The position numbers were made by a program, and so were the translations under genes. Positions 1 to 7,835 of a stretch of DNA of 64,000 nt are shown here, piece by piece; the stretch's first letter is position 1; each line of letters begins with the position of its first letter. The DNA lies in NCBI RefSeq assembly GCF_001601575.1, contig NZ_LOHZ01000015.1, forward strand, positions 148,971-212,970, read 5' to 3'. The notes beneath the pieces are model-generated. The model did not search any database. It was not told the DNA's origin and saw only the letters and a program-made list of their open reading frames with translations. This DNA is from Thermovenabulum gondwanense. GTDB taxonomy: Bacteria; Bacillota; Thermosediminibacteria; Thermosediminibacterales; Thermosediminibacteraceae.

Positions 1-260
1 GCAATAAATACGGTGGCAGTATCCACAGTGCAAAGGGAGTTCCGGAGGAAATGTTGAGAAAAGCAGCAAGCCTTGGTATATGTAAAATAAACATTGATAC
101 CGATTTAAGACTTGCAATGACGGCAATGATTAGAAAATATTTGGCAGAAAATCCATCGGAATTTGACCCGAGAAAATACTTAGGTGCTGCCAGGGAAGCA
201 ATTAAAGAAATGGTAAAGCATAAAATAAGAAATGTTCTCGGTTCCAGTAATAAATTATAA
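1..260 (+). CDS. fba: Class II fructose-1,6-bisphosphate aldolase, C-terminal part
   Basis: This is a gene cut by the left edge; the reading frame is open from base 3 and ends at TAA 258-260. The visible 85 residues include GGSIHSAKGVP and GICKINIDTDLRLAMT, which match the C-terminal beta-strand and phosphate-binding region (the KINIDTD motif) of class II zinc aldolases. The DPRKYLGAAREAI tail is usual for the long Fba subtype in Firmicutes. The enzyme cleaves fructose-1,6-bisphosphate to DHAP and glyceraldehyde-3-phosphate in cytosolic glycolysis. The metal-binding N-terminal half lies outside the window. An ATG at 51 is internal and not the start. A strong terminator follows directly. Confidence 0.9.
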   Translation, partial: NKYGGSIHSAKGVPEEMLRKAASLGICKINIDTDLRLAMTAMIRKYLAENPSEFDPRKYLGAAREAIKEMVKHKIRNVLGSSNKL

Positions 261-274
261 TTTATTATGAATTT

Positions 275-313
275 AACCCCTTCAAAGCTTGAGTCGAGCT
301 TTAAGGGGTTTAA
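275..313 (+). terminator. Intrinsic terminator after fba
   Basis: The stem AACCCCTT/AAGGGGTT continues inward as AAAGCT/AGCTTT with one bulged C and a short loop, and is followed by TTTAATTATT. It lies 15 bases after the fba stop and closes that transcription unit. Confidence 0.85.
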
Positions 314-414
314 TTATTGTTAAAAGCATGAGGCCAAAATATTAACATAAAAAAATTTTTTTATTGAAAGAAGGAATTTTTATAAAGATGTTGAATTAAT
401 TATTAAAGGGGGGA

Positions 415-1113
415 ATGATTTTGGCAAATAATGAAATATTAAAATCTTATATACCTTTAGTAGATTTTATCGCAGGGATAGTAGGGCCCTTTTGTGAAGT
501 TGTTCTTCACGATGTATCCAATGTGGAATCGTCCATAATAGCGATCAAAAACTCTCATATAAGCGGAAGAAAGGTAGGAGGACCTTTAACCGACCTGGGG
601 ATAAAATTGCTTAACGATAAAGAGTATCTCACAAAAGATTATCTTTTGAATTATTCAGCAAAAACAGTAGATGGGAAGATTTTAAGGTCTTCTACCTATT
701 TTATAAAAGACCTGAATGGGAATTTAATCGGAATGCTGTGTATAAACGTGGATTTAACCGGAGCTTTAATTGCCCGGGAATTTTTAAATAATTTTATAAT
801 GGATGGGGATAAAAAAGCAGAATATGATTTTGAAAAGAAAGAAAATGCAAATTCTGAGAGAGTGGAGAATAATTCGGAAGTTTACGAGCATTTGACAATT
901 TCCTTAGAGGATTTAATGCAGACGATGATTAAAAAAGCCATTTCAGAAGTTGATATTCCTCCGGAAAGAATGTCTCCGGAAGAGAAGATGAGCATTGTCC
1001 AAAAGCTTAACCAAAAGGGAGTGTTTTTAATAAAAGGAGCGGTAACAGAGGTGGCAAAGAGGCTGAAAACATCGGAAAACACAATTTACAGATACTTAAA
1101 TAAGCTTGAATAA
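415..1113 (+). CDS. YheO-type PAS and helix-turn-helix transcriptional regulator
   Basis: The 232-residue protein has the YheO-like PAS domain in roughly residues 10-115 (PFCEVVLHDV near the start) and a C-terminal HTH_22/DauR-type domain (FLIKGAVTEVAKRLKTSENT then IYRYLNKL). Regulators of this family, such as DauR and TfoS-like proteins, control amino acid catabolism genes. It sits just upstream of ridA-ilvA and a symporter on the same strand, so I infer it is their local regulator, sensing an amino acid or 2-keto acid through the PAS domain. Start: ATG 415 is only 1-2 bases from the AAAGGGGGG ribosome site, while the in-frame TTG at 421 is better spaced, so the true start may be two codons later. 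Confidence 0.8.
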   Translation: MILANNEILKSYIPLVDFIAGIVGPFCEVVLHDVSNVESSIIAIKNSHISGRKVGGPLTDLGIKLLNDKEYLTKDYLLNYSAKTVDGKILRSSTYFIKDLNGNLIGMLCINVDLTGALIAREFLNNFIMDGDKKAEYDFEKKENANSERVENNSEVYEHLTISLEDLMQTMIKKAISEVDIPPERMSPEEKMSIVQKLNQKGVFLIKGAVTEVAKRLKTSENTIYRYLNKLE

Positions 1114-1171
1114 ATATCTTTTTAATAAAAAAAATAAAAAATAAAAATTAAAAGAAAGGGAGTGTGTTTTT

Positions 1172-1552
1172 ATGGAAAAGAAGATTATTAAAACCGATCA
1201 GGCACCCAAAGCGATTGGCCCCTATTCCCAGGCAGTGATGGTGGGAGACTTTCTTTTTGCTTCCGGCCAGATTGCTCTGGATCCTGCCACCGGGGAAATG
1301 GTGGAAGGAGGGATAGAAGCACAGGCCACAAGGGTAATGGAAAATATTAAAAATATCCTGGCTGCTGCAGGGATGGATTTTTCAAACGTGGTAAAATCCA
1401 CCATTTTTATCACCGATATTAATAATTTTGCAAAAGTGAACGAAATCTATGGAAAATATTTCCCTGAAAATCCTCCCGCAAGGTCTACTATTGAAGTTAG
1501 CAAGCTTCCAAAAGGTGCCCTGATAGAAATCGAAGTAATTGCTCACAGGTAA
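1172..1552 (+). CDS. ridA: RidA family 2-iminobutanoate/2-iminopropanoate deaminase
   Basis: At 126 residues it has the usual RidA length and the family sequence throughout: the N-terminal APKAIGPYSQAV, the central FASGQIALDP, the catalytic-arginine region NPPARSTIEVSKLPKGALIE, and EIEVIA at the end. RidA hydrolyses the reactive enamine/imine products released by PLP-dependent threonine and serine dehydratases, protecting other PLP enzymes. It is followed 31 bases later by threonine ammonia-lyase, exactly the enzyme that makes its substrate, so the pair is functionally coupled. The ribosome site AAAGGGAGTG precedes ATG 1172. Confidence 0.95.
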   Translation: MEKKIIKTDQAPKAIGPYSQAVMVGDFLFASGQIALDPATGEMVEGGIEAQATRVMENIKNILAAAGMDFSNVVKSTIFITDINNFAKVNEIYGKYFPENPPARSTIEVSKLPKGALIEIEVIAHR

Positions 1553-1583
1553 TGTTTAATATCGATCCTTAGGAGTGAAAAAA

Positions 1584-2792
1584 ATGGAAATTTCTTTGAG
1601 GGAAATTCAGGACGCCCGGGCGATTATTAAAAATGTAGCATATAAAACCGGTCTTGTTCATAACACCACTTTAAGCGAAATGTCGGGGAATACCATATAC
1701 TTGAAAATGGAAAATCTGCAGAAAACCGGGTCCTTCAAAATTCGAGGAGCCTATAACAAGATTGCCCATTTGACGCCCGAAGAGAAGCAAAAAGGAGTAA
1801 TTGCTTCATCAGCAGGCAATCACGCCCAGGGCGTTGCTCTCAGCGCCACTTTATACGGTATTAAGTCAACGATAGTAATGCCAAAACATGCTCCTTTATC
1901 GAAAGTATCGGCGACCAAGAGTTACGGCGCCCAGGTAGTCCTTCATGGCAGCGTATACGACGAGGCATATGCTAAAGCAAAAGAAATACAGCAGGAAACC
2001 GGGGCAACTTTTATTCATCCCTTCAATGACCCCTATGTAATAGCGGGGCAGGGGACAATAGGGTTGGAAATAATGGAAGATTTTTTTGATGTGGATGCTG
2101 TAGTGGTTCCAATTGGCGGTGGTGGGCTTATTTCGGGTATTTCCATTGCTGTTAAAAGCATCAATCCCAAGACAAAGATAATCGGGGTGCAGACCAAAAA
2201 TGTTCCTTCCATGGCAGAATCCATATCACATAAAAAAATTACTACTGTGGAAGGAGCTCCTACCATCGCTGATGGAATTGCCGTAAAAACACCGGGAGAT
2301 TTAACTTTCAGCATCATTCAAAAATATGTGGATGAAATTGTAACGGTGGATGAAGATGAAATTGCCAATGCCATATTACTGCTGCTTGAAAGAGCAAAAG
2401 TGGTTTCAGAAGGTGCCGGTGCCGTAAGCGTCGCCGCCGTATTAAACAGATTAAATAATTATAAAAACAAAAAAATAGTGGCGGTGATAAGCGGAGGTAA
2501 TATAGACGTAAACATTCTCGCCAGGGTAATAGATAAAGGCCTCGTAAAAGGAGGAAGAAAAGTATTTATTGATACTTTTATTCCCGACAGGCCCGGAACA
2601 TTATCAAAACTTTTGGCATTGATTGCAGAAACCGGAGCAAATGTATTATCAGTTACTCATCACAGGTCATCAAAAGATGTGCTAATCGGTTATGCAAAGG
2701 TAGAGCTGGAATTGGAAACGGCGGATGAAGAACATGTGAGTAAATTAAAAACAATTCTGGAAGAAAATAATTATACCATTGTAATTCAATAA
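1584..2792 (+). CDS. ilvA: Threonine ammonia-lyase (threonine/serine dehydratase) with ACT domain
   Basis: This is a PLP fold-type II enzyme of about 402 residues. The PLP lysine motif KTGSFKIRGAYNK lies near residue 50-60, the phosphate loop is IGGGGLISGIS, and SSAGNHAQGVAL binds substrate. The last ~75 residues (DTFIPDRPGTLSKLLALIAE) form one ACT regulatory domain, typical of the 400-residue catabolic/biosynthetic TdcB-IlvA class in Clostridia. It converts threonine to 2-oxobutanoate and ammonia, and serine to pyruvate. Start choice: a GTG at 1575 overlaps the AGGAG site (1571-1575), so ATG 1584, spaced 8 bases from it, is the real start. Context favours a catabolic role, since ridA precedes and a symporter follows. 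Confidence 0.93.
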   Translation: MEISLREIQDARAIIKNVAYKTGLVHNTTLSEMSGNTIYLKMENLQKTGSFKIRGAYNKIAHLTPEEKQKGVIASSAGNHAQGVALSATLYGIKSTIVMPKHAPLSKVSATKSYGAQVVLHGSVYDEAYAKAKEIQQETGATFIHPFNDPYVIAGQGTIGLEIMEDFFDVDAVVVPIGGGGLISGISIAVKSINPKTKIIGVQTKNVPSMAESISHKKITTVEGAPTIADGIAVKTPGDLTFSIIQKYVDEIVTVDEDEIANAILLLLERAKVVSEGAGAVSVAAVLNRLNNYKNKKIVAVISGGNIDVNILARVIDKGLVKGGRKVFIDTFIPDRPGTLSKLLALIAETGANVLSVTHHRSSKDVLIGYAKVELELETADEEHVSKLKTILEENNYTIVIQ

Positions 2793-2842
2793 TAATTATA
2801 ATTTTAATGTTTATATTTTTATGTTTTGGGGGAGGAAACCGG

Positions 2843-4021
2843 ATGAAGAGTTTTAATTTGGGTCTTTTACCGAGATTGATAGCTGCTATCATTCTTGGTA
2901 TTTTAATCGGTGCTTTCTTGCCCGCACCGGTTGTGAGACTTTTTGCTACCTTTAACTCAATTTTCGGTAATTTTTTGAGCTTCGCAATACCTCTCATCAT
3001 CGTTGGTTTTGTAGCACCGGGTATTGCTGAGCTGGGCAATGGAGCAGGAAAACTTCTTGCAATTACTACGGTCATCGCTTATATTTCCACTTTGATTTCT
3101 GGCTTTTTTGCTTTTACAGTTTCGACAAATGTTTTACCGAAATTCATTCATTATTCATCTTCTTTTTCAGCGGCAAATCCCGAAGAAAAACTCCTGAAGC
3201 CGTTTTTCACTATCGAGATACCGCCTCTATTTGGTGTGATGTCGGCTCTGGTTATAGCATTCATCCTTGGAATAGGTATGGCTTCATTGAAGGAAAAGAA
3301 TTTATACAACGTTGTTTCCGAATTCCAGAAAATTGTACAGATGGTTATTGAAAAGCTGATTATTCCACTTTTGCCCGTTCATATCGCGGGGATATTTGCC
3401 AACATGACTCATGCGGGAGAAGTAGCGAGGATATTAAGCGTTTTCGGAAAAGTTTTCGTTCTCATAATAGCTATGCACCTTACAATTATTTTGTTTCAAT
3501 TCTTTGTGGCAAGCCTTTACAGTGGAAAGAGCATGATAATGGCTTTGAGAAACCAGATACCGGGATATCTAACAGCTATCGGAACTCAGTCTTCGGCAGC
3601 TACCATACCGGTAAATCTGGAATGTGCCAAAAATAATGGTGTATCCGAAGGTATTAGAGAATTTGTAGTGCCCCTTTGTGCTACGATTCATCTCTCGGGC
3701 AGTACAATTACATTGACCACCTGTTCAATAGCAGTTATGATGCTTTCTGGCATGCCTGTAACTCTCGGCAAAATGGCTGGATTTATTTTAATGCTGGGTG
3801 TTACTATGGTTGCGGCTCCCGGCGTTCCCGGCGGAGCTGTTATGGCAGCACTCGGTATATTGCAGAGCATGCTCGGTTTTGGAGAAGCCCAGCTTGCATT
3901 GATGATAGCCCTTTACCTCACTCAGGATAGCTTCGGCACGGCCTGCAATGTGTCTGGAGATAACGCCATAGCATTGATTGTGGATAAAATTGCCTCAAGG
4001 ATGAAATTAAAGGCTGCATAA
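2843..4021 (+). CDS. Dicarboxylate/amino acid:cation symporter (DAACS family)
   Basis: This is a ~392-residue polytopic membrane protein with the DAACS/SstT fold: hydrophobic segments throughout, the GTQSSAATIPVNLECA substrate/sodium loop, and a late VAAPGVPGGAVMAALGIL followed by the DSFGTACNVSGDNAIALIVD segment that holds the cation-site Asp/Asn residues. The family moves aspartate, glutamate, serine or threonine with Na+ or H+. Adjacent ilvA and ridA suggest serine/threonine uptake, which is my inference. Start ATG 2843 follows GGGGGAGGAAA; an in-frame ATG at 2807 lies before that site and is rejected. Confidence 0.88.
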   Translation: MKSFNLGLLPRLIAAIILGILIGAFLPAPVVRLFATFNSIFGNFLSFAIPLIIVGFVAPGIAELGNGAGKLLAITTVIAYISTLISGFFAFTVSTNVLPKFIHYSSSFSAANPEEKLLKPFFTIEIPPLFGVMSALVIAFILGIGMASLKEKNLYNVVSEFQKIVQMVIEKLIIPLLPVHIAGIFANMTHAGEVARILSVFGKVFVLIIAMHLTIILFQFFVASLYSGKSMIMALRNQIPGYLTAIGTQSSAATIPVNLECAKNNGVSEGIREFVVPLCATIHLSGSTITLTTCSIAVMMLSGMPVTLGKMAGFILMLGVTMVAAPGVPGGAVMAALGILQSMLGFGEAQLALMIALYLTQDSFGTACNVSGDNAIALIVDKIASRMKLKAA

Positions 4022-4040
4022 ATATAATATCGGATAAAAC

Positions 4041-4069
4041 TTGTTTAAAATCCCCCGCCATGATAAAAT
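4041..4069 (+). promoter_or_regulatory. Candidate promoter of mtnA
   Basis: TTGTTT (4041-4046), a 17-base spacer and TAAAAT (4064-4069) form a plausible vegetative promoter. The predicted start near 4076 lies inside the loop of the hairpin 4052-4092, so a transcript from here would lack the 5' arm. Confidence 0.5.
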
Positions 4070-4092
4070 ATTCATAAAAATCATGACGGGGG
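4052..4092 (+). promoter_or_regulatory. Hairpin whose 3' arm is the mtnA ribosome site
   Basis: Arm CCCCCGCCATGAT (4052-4064) pairs with ATCATGACGGGGG (4080-4092) with one C-A mismatch. The GGGGG of the 3' arm is the only Shine-Dalgarno sequence for ATG 4100. AATTTTTA follows, so the hairpin could also act as a weak terminator for the symporter gene. Confidence 0.6.
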
Positions 4093-4099
4093 AATTTTT

Positions 4100-5146
4100 A
4101 TGCCAAAAGAAGGACTATTGCCGTTAAAATGGGATGGGGAAAATTTATTTTTACTGGATCAAAGGGAACTGCCTGATAAAATACTGTATAATAAAAAAAG
4201 TACTCCCGAAGAAGTATGGGAAAGTATAAAGACCCTGGAAGTTAGAGGAGCACCGCTGATAGGGATTGCAGCGGCTTATGCCATGTATTTTGCGGCAAAA
4301 AGCGCTCCCGGGGATGGCTTTGAAAGTTTTTACAACTATATGAAAAATAAAGCCGAATACCTTTCCACTTCGCGACCTACTGCTGTAAACCTGTTCTGGG
4401 CTTTAAACAGGATAATGAACAGAATTGCAAAATCCAAGGATAGGCCCATCAGGGAGATTAAAGACCTTGTAAAAGAAGAAGCTCAAAAAATCCACAGGGA
4501 AGATGAAAATATATGCAGGAAAATCGGAGAATACGGTTTGCAATTATTAAAGGACGGATACGGAGTACTAACTCACTGCAATGCGGGGCAGTTAGCGACC
4601 GCAAAATACGGTACGGCGACTGCTCCAATTTACTTAGCGTACGAAAAGGGATGGAAAATAAAAGTATTTGCCGATGAAACCAGGCCGGTAAACCAGGGTT
4701 CCCGTTTGACTGCGTTGGAGTTAAAAGAAGCCGGAGTTGATGTAACTTTAATTTGCGATAATATGGCTGCCTGTGTAATGTCAAAGGGATGGGTTAATGC
4801 GGTCATAGTCGGCTGCGACAGGGTAGCGGCAAATGGAGATACGGCAAATAAAATCGGCACCTTAGGGCTTTCTATTTTAGCCAAATACTTTGGGATACCC
4901 TTTTACGTAGCGGCACCAACACCAACTATTGACCTTAACACCGAAAGCGGAGAAGAAATACCGATTGAAGAAAGAGACCCTTTAGAGGTTACTCAAAGTT
5001 TTGGAAAAAAAACCGCTCCCGATGGGATTAAGGTATTTAATCCTGCTTTTGATGTTACTCCCCATGAGAATATTACCGCTTTTATTACCGAAAAAGGTAT
5101 TATATATCCTCCTTTCAAAGAGAATATTAGAAAGATTTTCGAATAA
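4100..5146 (+). CDS. mtnA: S-methyl-5-thioribose-1-phosphate isomerase
   Basis: This is a 348-residue eIF2B-alpha-like protein of normal MtnA length. Family marks are [18 protein letters not shown] near residue 50, [17 protein letters not shown], the catalytic Cys in [17 protein letters not shown] (around residue 160) and the catalytic Asp in [20 protein letters not shown] (around residue 240). It interconverts MTR-1-P and MTRu-1-P in methionine salvage; in organisms without the rest of the pathway it can feed other MTA/5-deoxyribose shunts. No other salvage gene is in the window. It is a single-gene unit: its own hairpin leader in front and a terminator behind. Confidence 0.94.
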   Translation: MPKEGLLPLKWDGENLFLLDQRELPDKILYNKKSTPEEVWESIKTLEVRGAPLIGIAAAYAMYFAAKSAPGDGFESFYNYMKNKAEYLSTSRPTAVNLFWALNRIMNRIAKSKDRPIREIKDLVKEEAQKIHREDENICRKIGEYGLQLLKDGYGVLTHCNAGQLATAKYGTATAPIYLAYEKGWKIKVFADETRPVNQGSRLTALELKEAGVDVTLICDNMAACVMSKGWVNAVIVGCDRVAANGDTANKIGTLGLSILAKYFGIPFYVAAPTPTIDLNTESGEEIPIEERDPLEVTQSFGKKTAPDGIKVFNPAFDVTPHENITAFITEKGIIYPPFKENIRKIFE

Positions 5147-5152
5147 ATGACT

Positions 5153-5178
5153 GGGCGGAAAATATTACCGCCTTTTTT
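5153..5178 (+). terminator. Intrinsic terminator after mtnA
   Basis: The short stem GGCGG/CCGCC with loop AAAATATTA is followed by TTTTTTC, immediately after the mtnA stop. Confidence 0.8.
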
Positions 5179-5265
5179 CAATTTTATGATATATTAATTA
5201 TTAAAGATAAATATTAATTTAGATTGGAAATAATAAAAACGTTCAAATAATCCAGGGGGGATATT

Positions 5266-6351
5266 ATGAAAAGATATGGTGTGATAATGGCCGGCGGTGG
5301 AGGAACGAGATTCTGGCCGCTGAGCAGAAAATCCAAACCCAAACAATTTTTAAATATTACTGGCGAAGATACCATGATAAATGATACAATAAAAAGAATA
5401 ATGGATTTGGTACCACCGGAACAAATAATTATTGTTACCAATAAGGCTCAGGAGAGTACTTTAAAAAAGGTACTGATGAAGGAAATTCCTGAAGAAAATA
5501 TTCTGGTAGAGCCTTTCGGCAGGAATACAGCAGCTTGCATTGCCTACGCATCAATGATAATTGAAAAAAGGGATAAGGAATCTTGTATGGGAGTATTTCC
5601 TTCGGATCACTATATAAAAAATGTTTATGAATTTCAGAAGGTATTGGATGCTGCTTTTTGCATTGCTGAAAATTCGGATAAACTAATAACCATGGGAATT
5701 AATCCCACTTTTCCTTCCACGGGTTACGGTTATATTAAATTCGACAAAGAAAGTCCTATAAAAATTAATGAAGTAAAAACGGCTTATGAAGTGAAGGAAT
5801 TTGTTGAAAAACCCGACGTACAGAAGGCGAAGCAGTATATTGAAAGTGGTGATTATCTCTGGAACAGCGGTATGTTTGTATGGAAAACACGGGTAATTTT
5901 AAATAATTTTGAAAGATTCCTTCCCAGGATCTATTATAAATTAAAGTCTATTATAGATTTGCTTTATAACAATATGGGTTACCAGGAATTGGAGAAGGTG
6001 TACAAAGACCTCCCAGATATTTCTATAGACTACGGGATTATGGAAAGAGCCCTTGATGTGGCTGTAATTCCCTGCAATTTTGGATGGAGTGATGTGGGAA
6101 GCTGGGATTCCCTCGGGAGTGTCATTCCTCCTGATGAAAACGGTAATATAATCAGAGGAGAACATGTGGAAATAGAAACAAAAAATAGCATCATTTTTTC
6201 TAACGGCAGGATGGTGGCTGCGGTGGGATTGGAAGATATGATTGTTGTGGAAACTCAGGATGCAATTCTCGTATGTCCCAAGAGAAAAGCCCAGGATGTA
6301 AAAAAGGTGGTAGAGCAATTGAAAAAGATGGGAAGAGAAGATTTATTATAA
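5266..6351 (+). CDS. manC: Mannose-1-phosphate guanylyltransferase
   Basis: This is a 361-residue nucleotidyltransferase with the N-terminal signature GGGGTRFWPLSRKSKPKQFL, PFGRNTAACIAYA, the FPSDHYI metal/nucleotide loop, and WNSGMFVWK plus FGWSDVGSWDS typical of GDP-mannose pyrophosphorylases. It has the short C-terminal part and lacks the cupin-type phosphomannose isomerase domain of the long bifunctional enzymes. It makes GDP-mannose from mannose-1-P and GTP for glycan assembly. It is followed 13 bases later by a CapA-type protein, suggesting a small envelope or exopolysaccharide unit. The ribosome site is CAGGGGGGAT. Confidence 0.93.
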   Translation: MKRYGVIMAGGGGTRFWPLSRKSKPKQFLNITGEDTMINDTIKRIMDLVPPEQIIIVTNKAQESTLKKVLMKEIPEENILVEPFGRNTAACIAYASMIIEKRDKESCMGVFPSDHYIKNVYEFQKVLDAAFCIAENSDKLITMGINPTFPSTGYGYIKFDKESPIKINEVKTAYEVKEFVEKPDVQKAKQYIESGDYLWNSGMFVWKTRVILNNFERFLPRIYYKLKSIIDLLYNNMGYQELEKVYKDLPDISIDYGIMERALDVAVIPCNFGWSDVGSWDSLGSVIPPDENGNIIRGEHVEIETKNSIIFSNGRMVAAVGLEDMIVVETQDAILVCPKRKAQDVKKVVEQLKKMGREDLL

Positions 6352-6364
6352 GAGAGGTCGGAAA

Positions 6365-7471
6365 ATGAAGCGATCGTATAAGTTTATTATTATTTTAATA
6401 CCAGTTTTATTGTTTTTTTCTTTTTTTATATTGTGGCATTTTAAGATAGGAATTTTTAAAGAAATGGCGGTTTTTGCTGTAAGTGATAAAGAAAAGGAAA
6501 ATAATGTTCCAGCAGAAGAAGATATACAAGAAACTTCTAAAACCGTAGAAATTTCTTTAATTGCCGCGGGGGATGTTATGATGCATGTTCCCCAGATACG
6601 TTCCGGATATGACGAAAAAACTCAAAAGTATAATTTTGATTATTTTTTTGACGAGGTAAGGGAAGATATCTTATCGGGAGATGTAGCAATAGCGAATTTA
6701 GAGACTACCCTTGCAGGTAAAGAAAGAAGATATACCGGTTTTCCCCTTTTTAATGCTCCCGATGAAATAGCCGATGCTTTAAAAAACGCCGGATTTGATA
6801 TTATTGTAACCTCTAATAATCACTCTATGGATAGAGGAGAAGAAGGGGTTTTGCGGACCATTCAGGTATTAAAACAAAGAGGTCTTATAAACGTTGGTAC
6901 AAATTCAAATGAACAAGAAGATATTTTGAGAATAATTGATGTTAAAAACGTAAAAATTGGATTTTTGGCTTATACCTACGGTACCAACGGGATAACCGTT
7001 AAAAAACCTTTTCTGGTAAATATAATTGATGAAAATAATATTCTGGATGATATAAGCAGATCAAAGAAAAAAGTTGATGTTTTAGTTGTATATTTTCATT
7101 TTGGAAACGAATATCAGCGAACACCTTCGAGATTTCAAAAAGATTTATCCCAAAAGGTAATAAAACAAGGTGCGGATATAGTACTGGGCAGTCATCCCCA
7201 TGTGGTTCAGCCCGGAGAATTTGTGGTATTCGAAAATAACAATGGGGTTCAAAAAAAATACATACGGTATTCATTGGGTAATTTGATTTCGGCACAAAAA
7301 TTCCCCTATACCGATGAAGGTTTAATACTAAAAATAATTTTGGAGGTAGACAAAAAAGATAATAAGGTAGATGTAAAAGATGTAAAAGAAATTCCCACAT
7401 GGGTTCATCGATATAGGGATAACGGTCTTGTAAAATTTATTGTAAAAAAAGGTATTAAACCGCTAAATTAA
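6365..7471 (+). CDS. CapA family (poly-gamma-glutamate capsule type) metallophosphatase-fold protein
   Basis: The protein has 368 residues with one N-terminal membrane anchor (residues ~5-25) followed by the CapA/PgsA domain: LIAAGDVMMH near residue 70, ANLETTLAGK, TSNNHSMDRGEEG, and GADIVLGSHPHVVQPGEF. The conserved Asp, Asn, His and SHPH residues are the metal-site residues of the calcineurin-like fold. Family members support capsule or envelope polymer export, but the exact reaction is not settled and the substrate cannot be told here. It is co-transcribed with manC. Its stop codon overlaps by three bases the stop of a convergent small gene. Confidence 0.88.
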   Translation: MKRSYKFIIILIPVLLFFSFFILWHFKIGIFKEMAVFAVSDKEKENNVPAEEDIQETSKTVEISLIAAGDVMMHVPQIRSGYDEKTQKYNFDYFFDEVREDILSGDVAIANLETTLAGKERRYTGFPLFNAPDEIADALKNAGFDIIVTSNNHSMDRGEEGVLRTIQVLKQRGLINVGTNSNEQEDILRIIDVKNVKIGFLAYTYGTNGITVKKPFLVNIIDENNILDDISRSKKKVDVLVVYFHFGNEYQRTPSRFQKDLSQKVIKQGADIVLGSHPHVVQPGEFVVFENNNGVQKKYIRYSLGNLISAQKFPYTDEGLILKIILEVDKKDNKVDVKDVKEIPTWVHRYRDNGLVKFIVKKGIKPLN

Positions 7472-7644
7472 ACGGTGCATTGGTGTTCTTCTTCACATGC
7501 TTTTTTTACCTCAAAAGAACAGGCTTCTTTATTCCCTGCAGCTTCCAGTGAACAATAACATGCAATGCCGTAACACGTTTCTTCGCATTTTAAATAAGGA
7601 CATTCCGCTATCTGAGTAAAATCTTTTTTCTCGGGAACTTTCAT
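7468..7644 (-). CDS. Small cysteine-rich protein, 58 residues, function unknown
   Basis: The ORF reads ATG 7644 to TAA 7468 and is preceded on the minus strand by GAAAGGAGGT at an ideal distance, which is why I accept it. The 58-residue product has eight cysteines, spaced C-x4-C-x3-C-x4-C-x-C-x10-C-x7-C-x5-C, with segments AECPYLKCEETCYGIACYC and AACEEEHQC-like ends. It has no signal peptide and is acidic. The pattern suggests a metal-binding (Zn or Fe-S) or redox peptide. I do not recognise the family. It is convergent with capA and divergent from the MFS exporter gene. Confidence 0.75.
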   Translation of the reverse strand: MKVPEKKDFTQIAECPYLKCEETCYGIACYCSLEAAGNKEACSFEVKKACEEEHQCTV

Positions 7645-7835
7645 AATTTATACCTCCTTTCACGAAAAAGATAAATGCTGGCAAATAAAGAAAATTATAA
7701 TAATCTTTTTTATTGTAATTAAAATTCTTAAAAATATTATTTTCTAATATAAATATATACTGAATAAGATAAAAAATCAAGAAAATTAAGAAAATAAGAA
7801 AAATATCTTTTTCACAATGACGAGGAGGAGATCGA

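Noticed and set aside
2653..3075. 140-codon minus-strand frame over the ilvA-symporter junction
   Set aside because: Shadow of two strong genes and would cross their ribosome site.
4022..4099. SAM riboswitch or T-box before mtnA
   Set aside because: The spacer is under 80 bases and holds only one simple hairpin; no S-box helices or T-box sequence.
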